Positions 10,101 through 16,605 of a stretch of 64,000 bases of DNA are shown here, piece by piece. The DNA is from Streptomyces sp. XM4193 (GTDB lineage: Bacteria > Actinomycetota > Actinomycetes > Streptomycetales > Streptomycetaceae): contig NZ_JALLGK010000001.1 of NCBI RefSeq assembly GCF_023072595.1, forward strand, positions 186,001-250,000. Direction: 5' to 3'. The position numbers were made by a program, and so were the translations under genes. The notes below the pieces were generated by a model. That model ran no database searches, had not been told where the DNA came from, and was given only the letters and a program-made list of their open reading frames with translations. The stretch's first letter is position 1; every line of letters starts with the position of its first letter.

Positions 10101-10373
10101 GGTGAACTCCTCGACGTTCCAACGGTCCTCGGGCAGCGGGACGATGCCGGAGCCCCCGGTGCGCAGGAACTCGTCGAACTCGTCCGGCGAATCGTTGCCG
10201 CCCGGGAAGCGCAGACCGATGCCGACGACGGCGATCGGCTCGTACTTGCGCTTCAGCAGCTCCTCCGCGTCCGCCTCTTCGGCACGGGCGGGGCCGGCCA
10301 CCTCCCGCAGATAGGCGTCGAGAGTGCGTTCCCCGCCTGCGGGGCGGTCGGGCTGGTGCTGGCCTTCACTCAT
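4176..10373 (-). CDS. Single-module type I PKS, KS-AT-DH0-ER(trunc)-KR-ACP
   Basis: 2065-aa polyketide synthase. KS (about 44-470): DTACSSS Cys220, EAHGTGT His355, NLGHMEP His395. AT (about 597-890): FTGQGSQYPGMG, GHSIGE Ser691 and HAFH 790-793, the malonyl-CoA signature. A DH-like fold (about 960-1260) lacks the HxxxGxxxxP His (reads LPALAGYRTPDGAELPPG) and the second-half Asp, so it should be inactive. A pseudo-KR half (about 1300-1470) precedes an ER-like GroES segment (about 1500-1595) with no Rossmann half. KR (about 1703-1900): GGLGGLG, Ser1841/1842, Tyr1855. C-terminal ACP: LGLDSL Ser2018. There is no thioesterase domain. The gene starts 4 bp inside the ACP stop (ATGA) and ends 4 bp inside the ligase start. 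Predicted product is an extended beta-hydroxyacyl chain; whether the module iterates is unknown. Confidence 0.93.
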   Translation of the reverse strand: MSEGQHQPDRPAGGERTLDAYLREVAGPARAEEADAEELLKRKYEPIAVVGIGLRFPGGNDSPDEFDEFLRTGGSGIVPLPEDRWNVEEFTPQDPADPEEKGRIRTSGGGFLDRIDLFDAPFFNISPKEAQYIDPQQRMVLETAWKALEHANIDPTALRRGNGGVYIGASSIDYALELDALPYDQLDGLLASGITMFPLSGRLSYFLGWRGPSVSVDTACSSSLAALHMAAQGLRNGETDIALCGGVNALHHPRIPVMFSHANMLAPDGLCKTFDESADGYVRAEGCGILVLKRLSDASRDGDDVLAVIRGTAVGQDGDSAGLTVPNGVAQEAVMRRALEAALLEPADIQYVEAHGTGTPLGDPIELGAINDAFASGHSKESPLLVGSVKTNLGHMEPASGVVGLIKAVLQLRSGTVYPHLNLDNPSGRIPWDVYAVKVPKECTPYPAGTRRALVNSFGFAGTIGAAVLEEAPRLADARTTAGSTSADSATAGSTSDARATADSATADSASAAAPPRLFTVSAKSDAALTAQLARYRELLDARPDLDLDALCHTVQTGRAHFSHRLARPFTDRDDLLAHLDEEIAREKRPAAARIRRTAFLFTGQGSQYPGMGDALYRRHPVFRELVDECDALFAPLIGRSVRELVTSREVTVEDLGETAHTQPALFTLEYALAGLWTSWGVRPQALIGHSIGEVVAATVAGLFTLPDAVTLVAARSRLMQSVRADGTMAAVSAPAEDVEPLLADHPELALAAVNAPDQCVISGARASVEEVCAGLVEQGVRVSPLTVSHAFHSPQMAEVYDEFRAAIADVSFHEPRITLISNVTGRPARLAQIGNADYWVRHIGEPVRFMDGIRAVAKRGRHALIEIGPSTALTALAKRCVPAEDHLWLPSLQKRVPDGSELLRSLADYYAAGLTVGWDGYQGAHAPTRVTLPTYAFQRRRHWLPVALPSADNAGSAGPATHPLLGTPADLDADRAAAGIREFTAVLGARRLPALAGYRTPDGAELPPGAHVELLLALQDAVYGRTDAAVRALRLHRPLPLPEESDTAATVELRTRLVPLPDSGAEVQVEILSGHGEQEVLHADALLDLRPSQTGDLATRKLLRAEAEAVEVLETVEGVDVYTDLTAAGHEFGARLGTLERVTRYRGDLLVGELSVPPVGALDQLPLAALSGALHALSVVDHRAPALAPVRFGAIRLYKKPRADRLRVLARLRHDAGARRGSDPGADGQRTADLLLMEGDQPVALFADVELARAQEPDRQRNFLHRPRWLRRTAAPLDGTPLDGSPLDSAPAAERHAVAVLPAAAPVRGPLAERAAAAGARLSTVADTAALREALRDPSVTEVVWFWRPGEQRETGGPASAETLRAECEDNYRRLLETVAALADATGRSPRLWLVTERAQWLPDDLPGTGEQLAAGTLWGFGHTLLNEYPQYRPTLVDLPTGGDPGGLVAEWAVPEEGEHQIAFRDGGRYVRRLLPGDRSPDWPGGFELRPAAAGEHTEIVPVPAADRPPLAGEVQVRVYVAGLCAADVRRSAEGEDTVLGTGASGVVLAVGEGVGLPVGSQVLLRTGGTLRRTVTVPAGEVSPVPAGTPLTEAAAALAAELDTPEPDAARLEAGAADSAGPDLSVGELPGAGGDARSEVVCYGLEETDEALAALARGAAPGTVVVCLHPGAEPGRRPEAAAHGPARTPGPDGEEAVGVRPDRLYLITGGLGGLGLVTARKLVDLGARHLALVSRGGRATPEAAPVLAELERRAEIRLLRADVSRPEDVKRLTAELGEIAASGCPVGGIVHAAGAIGKSLVANLTWEEIDTQFGPKVYGGWLLHEAAESFPELDFFISYSSIAAVVGGATQAHYAGASAFLDGLTEWRAAKGLPATSANWGAWAAVGMSARLDDSLGKEIVRGGISFFSPSRALRTLDRMWREGAVRRVVGEVDWHRFTELSPVDNRLYARLVAPGSGRDTEGAETLDVAALVALPDRERGAAIAGVVTERVAATLRMAPDDPLDPTAEFVSLGLDSLMGMEVKSGLEKAFGLALPASLVFDHPSVQQLSDFLESRLVPQEAAA
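8840..8945. repeat. Ser/Ala/Asp repeat in KS-AT linker
   Basis: Repeated gtcgcgctgtcggc / gtgctgcccgc units inside the PKS encode an ADSATA/TAGSTS-rich stretch (about residues 477-512) just after the KS. This adds a flexible low-complexity insertion where KS-AT linkers are normally compact. Confidence 0.65.
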
Positions 10374-10672
10374 GCGCGGGCCTCCAGAATGCCGCTCAGG
10401 TACTCGACGAGCTGCTCGACGGTGGGCTGGTTGAACAGGGCCGTGGAGTCGATCTCCAGACCGAGCTCCTGCTCCAGGCTCTGCTTGACGTCCATCAGGC
10501 GCAGGGACGTCAGCCCGATGTCGAAGAAGCTGGCGTCCAGGGGGAGTTCCTCCTCGTCCTCCATCAGCAGGGCCGCCTTGAAGTGCCGGACGGCGAGCGT
10601 CTCCAGCGCCTCCTGCCGCTCCAGGGCGGGCAGAAGTCCTATGCGCTCGGAGCTCGATGCCGCGTATGTCAT
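10370..10672 (-). CDS. Discrete acyl/peptidyl carrier protein
   Basis: 100-aa carrier protein with the phosphopantetheine attachment context FFDIGLTSLRLMDVKQSLEQELGLEI; the Ser of GLTSL is the predicted attachment site. The Asp before Ser in many ACPs is Thr here, as in many NRPS-type and freestanding carriers. The ATG at 10672 follows a GGGG run. It is the first gene of the biosynthetic operon and its stop overlaps the PKS start (ATGA). Likely role: carry the starter acyl group from the ligase or a shuttle intermediate for the monooxygenase. It has only one carrier domain. Confidence 0.88.
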   Translation of the reverse strand: MTYAASSSERIGLLPALERQEALETLAVRHFKAALLMEDEEELPLDASFFDIGLTSLRLMDVKQSLEQELGLEIDSTALFNQPTVEQLVEYLSGILEARA

Positions 10673-10937
10673 GGAAACCCCCGTGACGAGTGTCAGGACG
10701 TGGTGTGTGGGCCGGAGCCTGTCGTTTGGGCCTTGCCGGATCGAGGAGCGCTGCCCACCGGGCGTCGCTGGCCCGGCGAAGATCCGAACGACAGGCACTG
10801 GGCCCAGGCAAACAGCGGGACCTGACATGCCCCTGATGCGGTGCTGATCGCACCCCGCCGCCGCAGCCCGCCGCCCGGCGCCCGGCGGCGGTCGGCGGTC
10901 GGCGGTCGGCGCTCCCGCAACGGGGCGCGTACGTGCC

Positions 10938-10973
10938 GGAGTTGGGCGTACGGGGCGGAGTTGGGCGTACGGG
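10938..10973. repeat. 17-bp direct repeat in PKS operon upstream region
   Basis: GGAGTTGGGCGTACGGG occurs at 10938-10954 and 10957-10973, within a wider tract full of gcgtacg words upstream of the ACP gene. The 500-bp gap 10673-11172 holds no gene that I recognise. The repeats may be regulator-binding or merely GC-rich slippage. Confidence 0.55.
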
Positions 10974-11097
10974 CACACCGGCGTACGTGCCGGGCCCGCA
11001 CTCGGGCGTACGTGCCCACTCCCGCTCCCGCACGCCGGCCCCGTACGCGCCGGGGCCGGACCGGTACGCGCCGGGGCGGCTGCGCGCCGGACAGCAC

Positions 11098-11142
11098 GAC
11101 GGCGGGCGTCACGGTGCTCGGTGCACCGTGACGCCCGCCGTC
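11098..11142 (-). terminator. 20-bp perfect hairpin after DHA2 exporter
   Basis: Perfect inverted repeat: arms 11098-11117 and 11123-11142 (GACGGCGGGCGTCACGGTGC and complement), 5-nt loop. It lies 31 bp past the exporter stop on the minus strand, before the ACP-PKS operon. There is no U-tract, as is common for Streptomyces terminators. Confidence 0.75.
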
Positions 11143-11172
11143 GAACGTCCCGCTCGGGCCGCGCCGTTGCGG

Positions 11173-12726
11173 CTATCCGACCGTCTCCCGGGCCGCCGGC
11201 CGGTCGCTGCCGCCGCTCGCGGCACCCGTACCGGGGCCGTCCGCCCCGGTGCCGCCGGCTTCCGGGCCGCCCTCGGCACCGGACGGCGACTCGGTGGCCG
11301 CGCCGCCCCCGGCGGAGGCGGGGTGCATTCCGCGCCACAGCGCCGCAGCCGCCGCGCAGAAGACGACCAGCGGGGCGAGACCGAGCACGAAGGCCTGCTC
11401 GAAGGAGTCGCTGCTGGTGAGCACCGGGAAGAACACCGTGCCGGCGATCGCCACGCCGAGCGCCGCGCCGCCCTCCTGCATGGTGTTGACCGCGCCCGAG
11501 GCCGAGGCCGCGTGCCGCTCGGTGACCCCGGCGAGCACCGCTCCGGTGAGCGGTCCCGTGGTCATGCCCATCCCGAGTCCGGCGACGATGAGCGCCGGCA
11601 CGGTCCACACAACGGAGGTGCCCTCGCCCAGCAGCAGGACCATCGTGCCCAGCAGCGCGTATCCGACACCCAGCGTCGCCGGACCCAGGCCGTTCGCGCG
11701 CGGGCTCAGACGGCCGGAGAGCATCGTGGCGCCGAAGTAGCCGACGCCCAGCGGGAAGAAGATCAGTCCCGACTCCAACGGCGAGTAGCCCCTGCCCTGT
11801 TGGAGGAAGTACGCCAGCAGGAAGAAGAAGGAGCCCATCGCCATGAAGTAGGTGACCATCGCCAGCAGTCCGACCGAGAAGCTGCGCTCCCGGAACAGGG
11901 CGAGTTCGATCAGCGGCGAGCGCCCCGTGGAGCTGAGCCTGCGCTGGTGCGCGACGAACAGCAGCAGCAGCGGCACCGAGGCGGCCAGCACCACCCAGCC
12001 CCAGGCCGGCCAGTCGTGCTCGTGTCCGTGCACCAGCGGCAGCACGACCGCCACCAGCGCCACGGTCACCAGGACCGCGCCCAGCACGTCCAGCCGCGCG
12101 CTGCTGTCGCCACGGGACTCGGGAACCCAGCGGCGGGTGCAGGCCAGCGCGACGAGGCAGACCGGCAGGTTGATCAGGAAGATCGTCCGCCAGCCGAGCC
12201 CCGCGATGTCGCTGCTGATCAGCAGTCCGCCGACGAGCTGGCCGAAGACACCGGCCATGCCGACCGCGAGACCGTACGCGTTGAACGCCTTGCCGCGCCG
12301 CTCCCCCTCGTACGTCGAGCTGAGGATGCCCAGCACCTGCGGCACCAGCAGCGCGGCGGCGATGCCCTGGGCGATCCTGGCCGCGATCAGCGTCTCCGGG
12401 TCGGGCGCGAGGCCGCACGCCAGCGAGGCCAGGGTGAACAGGGCGAGCCCGAGCGAGTACATCCGGCGGCGCCCGTAGAGGTCGCCGAGCCGACCACCGG
12501 TGATCATCCCCGCGGTGAAGGCCACGCCGTAGCCGATGATCACCAGCTGGGACTGGGAGGCGGTGGCGCCCAGGTCGCTCTGTACGGAGGGGACCGCCAC
12601 GTTGACGATGAAGTAGTCGAGGACGGTGATGAAGGCGCCCACCAGCACCACGAACAGGGTTCCCCAGGTAGCCCCAGCGCCGGGGGGTGGTGCGGTGTTC
12701 CGGTCTTGTGCTGCCTCGGTGGTCAT
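11173..12726 (-). CDS. DHA2-family (EmrB/QacA) MFS exporter
   Basis: 517-aa multispanning membrane protein with the features of 14-TM drug:H+ antiporters. It shows the motif-C-like first helix (FVVLVGAFITVLDYFIVNVAVPSV), the GGRLGDLYGRRRMY loop motif between TM2 and TM3, and a Gly/Ala-rich polar C-terminal tail of about 45 residues. It probably exports the PKS product or provides self-resistance; context only, substrate not readable. It is separated from the PKS operon by a strong hairpin, so it is likely transcribed on its own or with partial read-through. Confidence 0.9.
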   Translation of the reverse strand: MTTEAAQDRNTAPPPGAGATWGTLFVVLVGAFITVLDYFIVNVAVPSVQSDLGATASQSQLVIIGYGVAFTAGMITGGRLGDLYGRRRMYSLGLALFTLASLACGLAPDPETLIAARIAQGIAAALLVPQVLGILSSTYEGERRGKAFNAYGLAVGMAGVFGQLVGGLLISSDIAGLGWRTIFLINLPVCLVALACTRRWVPESRGDSSARLDVLGAVLVTVALVAVVLPLVHGHEHDWPAWGWVVLAASVPLLLLFVAHQRRLSSTGRSPLIELALFRERSFSVGLLAMVTYFMAMGSFFFLLAYFLQQGRGYSPLESGLIFFPLGVGYFGATMLSGRLSPRANGLGPATLGVGYALLGTMVLLLGEGTSVVWTVPALIVAGLGMGMTTGPLTGAVLAGVTERHAASASGAVNTMQEGGAALGVAIAGTVFFPVLTSSDSFEQAFVLGLAPLVVFCAAAAALWRGMHPASAGGGAATESPSGAEGGPEAGGTGADGPGTGAASGGSDRPAARETVG

Positions 12727-12834
12727 CAGGAGCGCTCCAAATCGCGGCGTGGTAGGGACATTCGTTCCCTCCGCACCGTGCCCGGGTCCGCTGACACGGC
12801 GTTGACGCGCAGCCGCCCACCGTCCCGACGCGCG

Positions 12835-12890
12835 CCCCGTACGCCCCGTACGCCCCGTACGCCCCGAGCGGCCCGTACGCCTCGTACGCC
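12835..12890. repeat. CCCCGTACG tandem repeats, divergent promoter gap
   Basis: Three perfect 9-bp units (12835-12861) are followed by degenerate copies (cccgtacgcctcgtacgcctcg). They lie in the 368-bp gap between the divergent DHA2 exporter and desaturase genes, which holds no gene. The same gtacg words recur at 10925-11035 and 25353-25410. Confidence 0.6.
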
Positions 12891-13094
12891 TCGTGCGGGA
12901 CGGGCGGGACGGGCGCCCGGAGCGGCCCGTGTGCCCGCGTGGCGCCCGGCGCCCGTGCTCGGCACACGCCCCGGCGCCCGCCCCGGCGCCCGTCAGAAGC
13001 GAGTCAGCGGCGTATCAGGCTCCGAGCGGAGCGTGTCGAGGCCTCCCATCGCTCCGCCGCCCACCGGGCGCGGTGACTCAAGGAGATCACCTGT

Positions 13095-14162
13095 ATGCAG
13101 TCAGCGCAGCACACCACAAACACCCCAGCAGGGAGCACGGCCGACGCGAAGTCGGGCCAGTCCGCCTCGTTCGCCGAGCTGCTGCGACGGGTCAAGGCGG
13201 AGGGTCTCCTTGACCTGCAACCCCGTTACTACGCCTTCAAGTTGGCGCTCAACACCACGCTCCTGCTGGCCGGCCTGGCCGCCTTCTTCGCCCTGGGCGC
13301 CAGCTGGTGGACCCTGCTCGTCGCCGCGTGGATGGGCTTCTGCGGCGGCCAGTCGAGCTTCATGTGGCACGACGCCGGCCACAAGTCGATGGTCCGCAGC
13401 AAGAACCTGGCGAACATCGTCGGCTACGCGCACGCCAACTTCGTCAACGGCATCAGCTACGGCTGGTGGGTCAACCACCACAACCGCCACCACTCCCACC
13501 CCAACCACCTCGACCTCGACCCGGACATCGGCCGGCGCACGGCGATCTTCGACACCAAGCAGTACGCCACCCGCACCCGCCGTCAGCGCTTCATCGTGCG
13601 CTACCAGAGCACGCTGTTCTTCGTGCTCCTGGTGTGCGAGCTGTTCAAGATGCAGATGACGGCCTACCGCGCCATCGCCCGTCGCGAGGTGAAGCAGCCC
13701 GTGCTGGAGGCCTCGCTCATCGCCGCCCGCGCCGCGCTCTACCTCGGCCTGGTGTTCTGGATACTCACCCCGCTCCAGGCCGTCGCCTTCGTCGTCGTCC
13801 AACAGGCCTGCCAGGGCGTCTACTTCGGCATGATCTTCGCGCCGAACCACAAGGGCATGGAGCTGCGCGACGGCGAGGAGGAGAGCCTGGGATGGCTGGA
13901 GCGCCAGGTCCTCACCTCGCGCAACATCCGCCCCTCGCGGCTGATGGACTTCCTCTACGGCGGCCTCAACTACCAGATCGAGCACCACCTGTTCCCCGCG
14001 ATGCCGCAGAAGAGCCTGCCCAGGGCGCGGGAGCTGACGATGGAGTACTGCGCCGAGCGCGGCATCCCCTATCGCGAGGTGGGTTTTTTCCGCTCCTACC
14101 GTGAGGTGGCCTCGTTCCTGCACAAGGTCTCCGCACCCGTCCGGCAGGGGCAAGTGAGCTGA
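13095..14162 (+). CDS. Membrane fatty-acid desaturase
   Basis: 355-aa integral-membrane di-iron desaturase. The three His boxes are present: HDAGH (92-96), HHNRHH (128-133) and QIEHH (294-298), between hydrophobic helices. The QxxHH third box and overall length match the acyl-lipid/delta-6-like desaturase family. It inserts a double bond in a fatty acyl chain at the membrane. AAGGAG (13080-13085) sits 9 nt before the ATG. Its stop overlaps the next start (TGATG). It may modify a fatty acyl starter or product for the neighbouring PKS, or act on membrane lipids independently; context does not decide. No cytochrome b5 domain is visible. Confidence 0.9.
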   Translation: MQSAQHTTNTPAGSTADAKSGQSASFAELLRRVKAEGLLDLQPRYYAFKLALNTTLLLAGLAAFFALGASWWTLLVAAWMGFCGGQSSFMWHDAGHKSMVRSKNLANIVGYAHANFVNGISYGWWVNHHNRHHSHPNHLDLDPDIGRRTAIFDTKQYATRTRRQRFIVRYQSTLFFVLLVCELFKMQMTAYRAIARREVKQPVLEASLIAARAALYLGLVFWILTPLQAVAFVVVQQACQGVYFGMIFAPNHKGMELRDGEEESLGWLERQVLTSRNIRPSRLMDFLYGGLNYQIEHHLFPAMPQKSLPRARELTMEYCAERGIPYREVGFFRSYREVASFLHKVSAPVRQGQVS

Positions 14163-15625
14163 TGTCCGCAGAGCACCGCACGGGCGTCGCCCCGGGACCG
14201 ACGCCCGTCACCACACTGGAGGCCGGTGCCGGCGGGCCGTCCGCGCCCGTCGAAACCGCCTCCCCCGCCGCCCCGGGCAGCAACTCGCCCGAGGCGATCG
14301 GCGCCCGTATGGACCGGCTGCCGATCACGCCCACGCACCGGAAGCTGACGCTGGTCATCGGCATCGGGCTGTTCTTCGACAGCTTCGACAACCATCTGTC
14401 GGGGACGATCGCGCAGGTCATGCAGACCGAGTTCGCGATGGACAGCACGGCGCTGAAACTGGCGCTCGCCTCCGCGTTCCTCGGCCAGTTCTTCGGCTCG
14501 CTGCTGCTCGGCAGGGTCGGGGACAAGCTCGGCCGGCGCCGCGCCTTCATGATCAACCTCGGCCTGTACTCGTTCTTCACCCTGGCCGGGGCGTTCTCGC
14601 CGAACGCGGCCTGGCTGATCGTCACCCGGTTCATCGCGGGCATGGGCATCGGCGCCGAACAGGCCCTCTCCGACTGCTACTTGTCGGAGACCCTGCCGGC
14701 CAGGAAGCGCGGCAGATTCATCGCCTGGGCGTACACGCTGTGCTTCTGCGGCGTGCCGGCGGTCGGCTTCGCGGCGCTGTGGCTGGTGCCACTCGCCCCG
14801 TTGGGGATCGACGGCTGGCGCTGGCTGTTCGTGCTCGGCGCGCTCGGCGCCTTCGTGGTGTGGGTGCTGCGCCGCGGGATGATCGAGTCACCCCGCTGGC
14901 TGGCCTCGGTCGGCCGTCGCGAGGAGGCCGACCGGCTGGTCACCACGATGGAGTCGGAGGCCGTCGCAGGCGGCAACCGGCTGCCCGAGCCCGAGCCGGC
15001 GCAGGCACCCGCGGTGAAGCCCAACACCCGGCTGCGCGATCTGTTCGGCCGCCGATACCGTCGGCGCACCACGATGCTGTGGGTGCTGTGCGGACTGTCC
15101 GTCGTCGGCTACTACGGCTTCGGCACCCTGGCCCCACTGGTCCTGGCGGCCAAGGGGTACGGAATTCTGGAGGGCATCAGCTTCGCCGCGCTGTCCTTCG
15201 TCGGCTACCCGGTGGGCTCGCTGCTCTCGGTGCCGATCATGGACCGGATCGAGCGCAAGCTCCTGGTGGCGCTCTCCGCGGTCGCCATGGCCGCCTGCGG
15301 ACTGGGCTTCGCCTTCGCCGACACCGGTGCCTGGATCGTCGCCTTCGGATTCAGCTTCACGCTGCTGAGCAACGTCTTCTCCACCGTCTCGCACGTGTAT
15401 CTGGCCGAGCAGTACCCGACCAGCATCCGCGCCACCGCAGCGGGCACCGCGTACTCGCTGTCCAAGCTGAGCGCCGCGGCCATCCCGTTCGCCCTGCTGC
15501 CGGTGCTGGACTCGGCGGGGCCGGTGTGGCTCTTCGGCACCGTCGCGCTGGTCATGGTGGTCGTCGCGGCGACCGTACTGGTGCTCGGCGAGCGCACGAC
15601 GGGGGTGTCGGCCGACTGGAGCTGA
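14162..15625 (+). CDS. MFS transporter, sugar/aromatic-acid symporter type
   Basis: 487-aa, 12-TM major facilitator. The sequence LLLGRVGDKLGRRRAF in the first loop, FIAGMGIGAEQALSDCYLSE in TM4, and ESPRWL after TM6 are typical of the sugar porter / AAHS / NiaP-like group of importers. A non-membrane N-terminus of about 55 residues precedes TM1. Translationally coupled to the desaturase by a 1-nt overlap (TGATG), so the pair is probably one transcription unit. Substrate unknown; a small organic acid is plausible. Confidence 0.88.
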   Translation: MSAEHRTGVAPGPTPVTTLEAGAGGPSAPVETASPAAPGSNSPEAIGARMDRLPITPTHRKLTLVIGIGLFFDSFDNHLSGTIAQVMQTEFAMDSTALKLALASAFLGQFFGSLLLGRVGDKLGRRRAFMINLGLYSFFTLAGAFSPNAAWLIVTRFIAGMGIGAEQALSDCYLSETLPARKRGRFIAWAYTLCFCGVPAVGFAALWLVPLAPLGIDGWRWLFVLGALGAFVVWVLRRGMIESPRWLASVGRREEADRLVTTMESEAVAGGNRLPEPEPAQAPAVKPNTRLRDLFGRRYRRRTTMLWVLCGLSVVGYYGFGTLAPLVLAAKGYGILEGISFAALSFVGYPVGSLLSVPIMDRIERKLLVALSAVAMAACGLGFAFADTGAWIVAFGFSFTLLSNVFSTVSHVYLAEQYPTSIRATAAGTAYSLSKLSAAAIPFALLPVLDSAGPVWLFGTVALVMVVVAATVLVLGERTTGVSADWS

Positions 15626-15646
15626 GCGGACCCCCGCGAAGGTAAC

Positions 15647-15688
15647 GAAGTCTCCGTACGGCGGTGGCGGACGCCGTACGGAGACTTC
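15647..15688 (+). terminator. 17-bp perfect hairpin between MFS and TetR genes
   Basis: Arms GAAGTCTCCGTACGGCG (15647-15663) and its complement (15672-15688), 8-nt loop. It lies 22 bp after the MFS stop and 12 bp before the TetR ATG. It can be a terminator, but the position at the regulator's start also allows an autoregulatory operator role. Confidence 0.7.
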
Positions 15689-15699
15689 ATGTTGGCCAC

Positions 15700-16419
15700 A
15701 TGACGACTGAAGCCGCACACCACGACCGGACCACCGGCGCGACCGACGCCGCGGAACCCGTCGAAGCCATCAAGGCGGAGGGCACCCGCCAGCTGCACCG
15801 CAACGGCGCGCTGGTCCTCACCCCGGAGTCCGTCCGCACCGCGCTCGGCATGACCGCGACCGATTTCGCCCGGCACTTCGCCTCCCGCGACGCCCTGCTC
15901 ACCGCACTGGTCGTCGACGCCTACGACGGCATGGGCGAGCGGGCCGAACAGGCCGTGCGCGAGAGCGCCGCCGCCGACGCCGCGCCGCTGGCCCGCTGGG
16001 TCGCGGTCTGCCGCGCCGTGCGGGACTGGGCGACGGACCACCCGCAGGAGTACGAGCTCATCTACGGCACCAACATCCCCGGCTACGACGCGCCGCCCGA
16101 GACCATGGTCGCCGGTGCCCGTACCGCCATGGCCCTGATCGGCACGCTCCAACACGCCGCCGAACAGGGCGCGTTGGAGACCGGCGAGCAGGAGGAGCTG
16201 CCGGGGCCGGTGGCCGACGCGGTGCGCGGGCTGGCCGAGGGCATGGCCCAGGGCCTGCCCGAGCCGGTCGTCGCACGGCTGCTCGTCGCCTGGACGCAGC
16301 TCTTCGGCATGACCGGTTTCTCGGTGTTCGGGCACATCGCCGCCTTCGGCGAGGACCCGGCCGCGTTCGTGGACCACGCGGCGGCCGCGATGGGCCGGTA
16401 CGTGGGCGTACGCGGCTGA
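15700..16419 (+). CDS. TetR-family regulator with WHG-type C-terminal domain
   Basis: 239-aa regulator. The N-terminal helix-turn-helix reads LTPESVRTALGMTATDFARHFASRDALLTALV. The C-terminal half (YDAPPETM, FGMTGFSVFGH) matches the TetR/WHG-domain ligand-binding group. An in-frame GTG at 15664 would start inside the hairpin, so I use the ATG at 15700; neither has a strong ribosome binding site. Likely controls the desaturase-MFS pair or itself. Confidence 0.8.
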   Translation: MTTEAAHHDRTTGATDAAEPVEAIKAEGTRQLHRNGALVLTPESVRTALGMTATDFARHFASRDALLTALVVDAYDGMGERAEQAVRESAAADAAPLARWVAVCRAVRDWATDHPQEYELIYGTNIPGYDAPPETMVAGARTAMALIGTLQHAAEQGALETGEQEELPGPVADAVRGLAEGMAQGLPEPVVARLLVAWTQLFGMTGFSVFGHIAAFGEDPAAFVDHAAAAMGRYVGVRG

Positions 16420-16446
16420 CCCCGGCCGAGGTCGTCCGGCGTTCCC

Positions 16447-16486
16447 ACGCCCGCGGGCAGCAGCCGACAGCGCTGCCCGCGGGCGT
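16447..16486. terminator. Bidirectional hairpin between convergent genes
   Basis: Perfect arms ACGCCCGCGGGCAGC (16447-16461) and complement (16472-16486), 10-nt loop, followed by TTTCC on the plus strand. It lies between the TetR/WHG gene and the convergent SDR gene. Confidence 0.7.
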
Positions 16487-16605
16487 TTCCGCACGCCGCG
16501 GGCCGCGGGCGCGCGCGCGGGCGCGGCGTTTCGGCGGGGCGTTTCGGCGGCACGGGGCGGGGCGGGGCGAGCGCGCCCGCGCGGGCGTACGCGCCGGCGC
16601 GGTGC

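Noticed and set aside
4242..10847. 2201-aa plus-strand open frame opposite the PKS
   Set aside because: Composition is Arg/Gly/Gln/Val-rich with no domains or ribosome binding site; it is the antisense shadow of the PKS gene.
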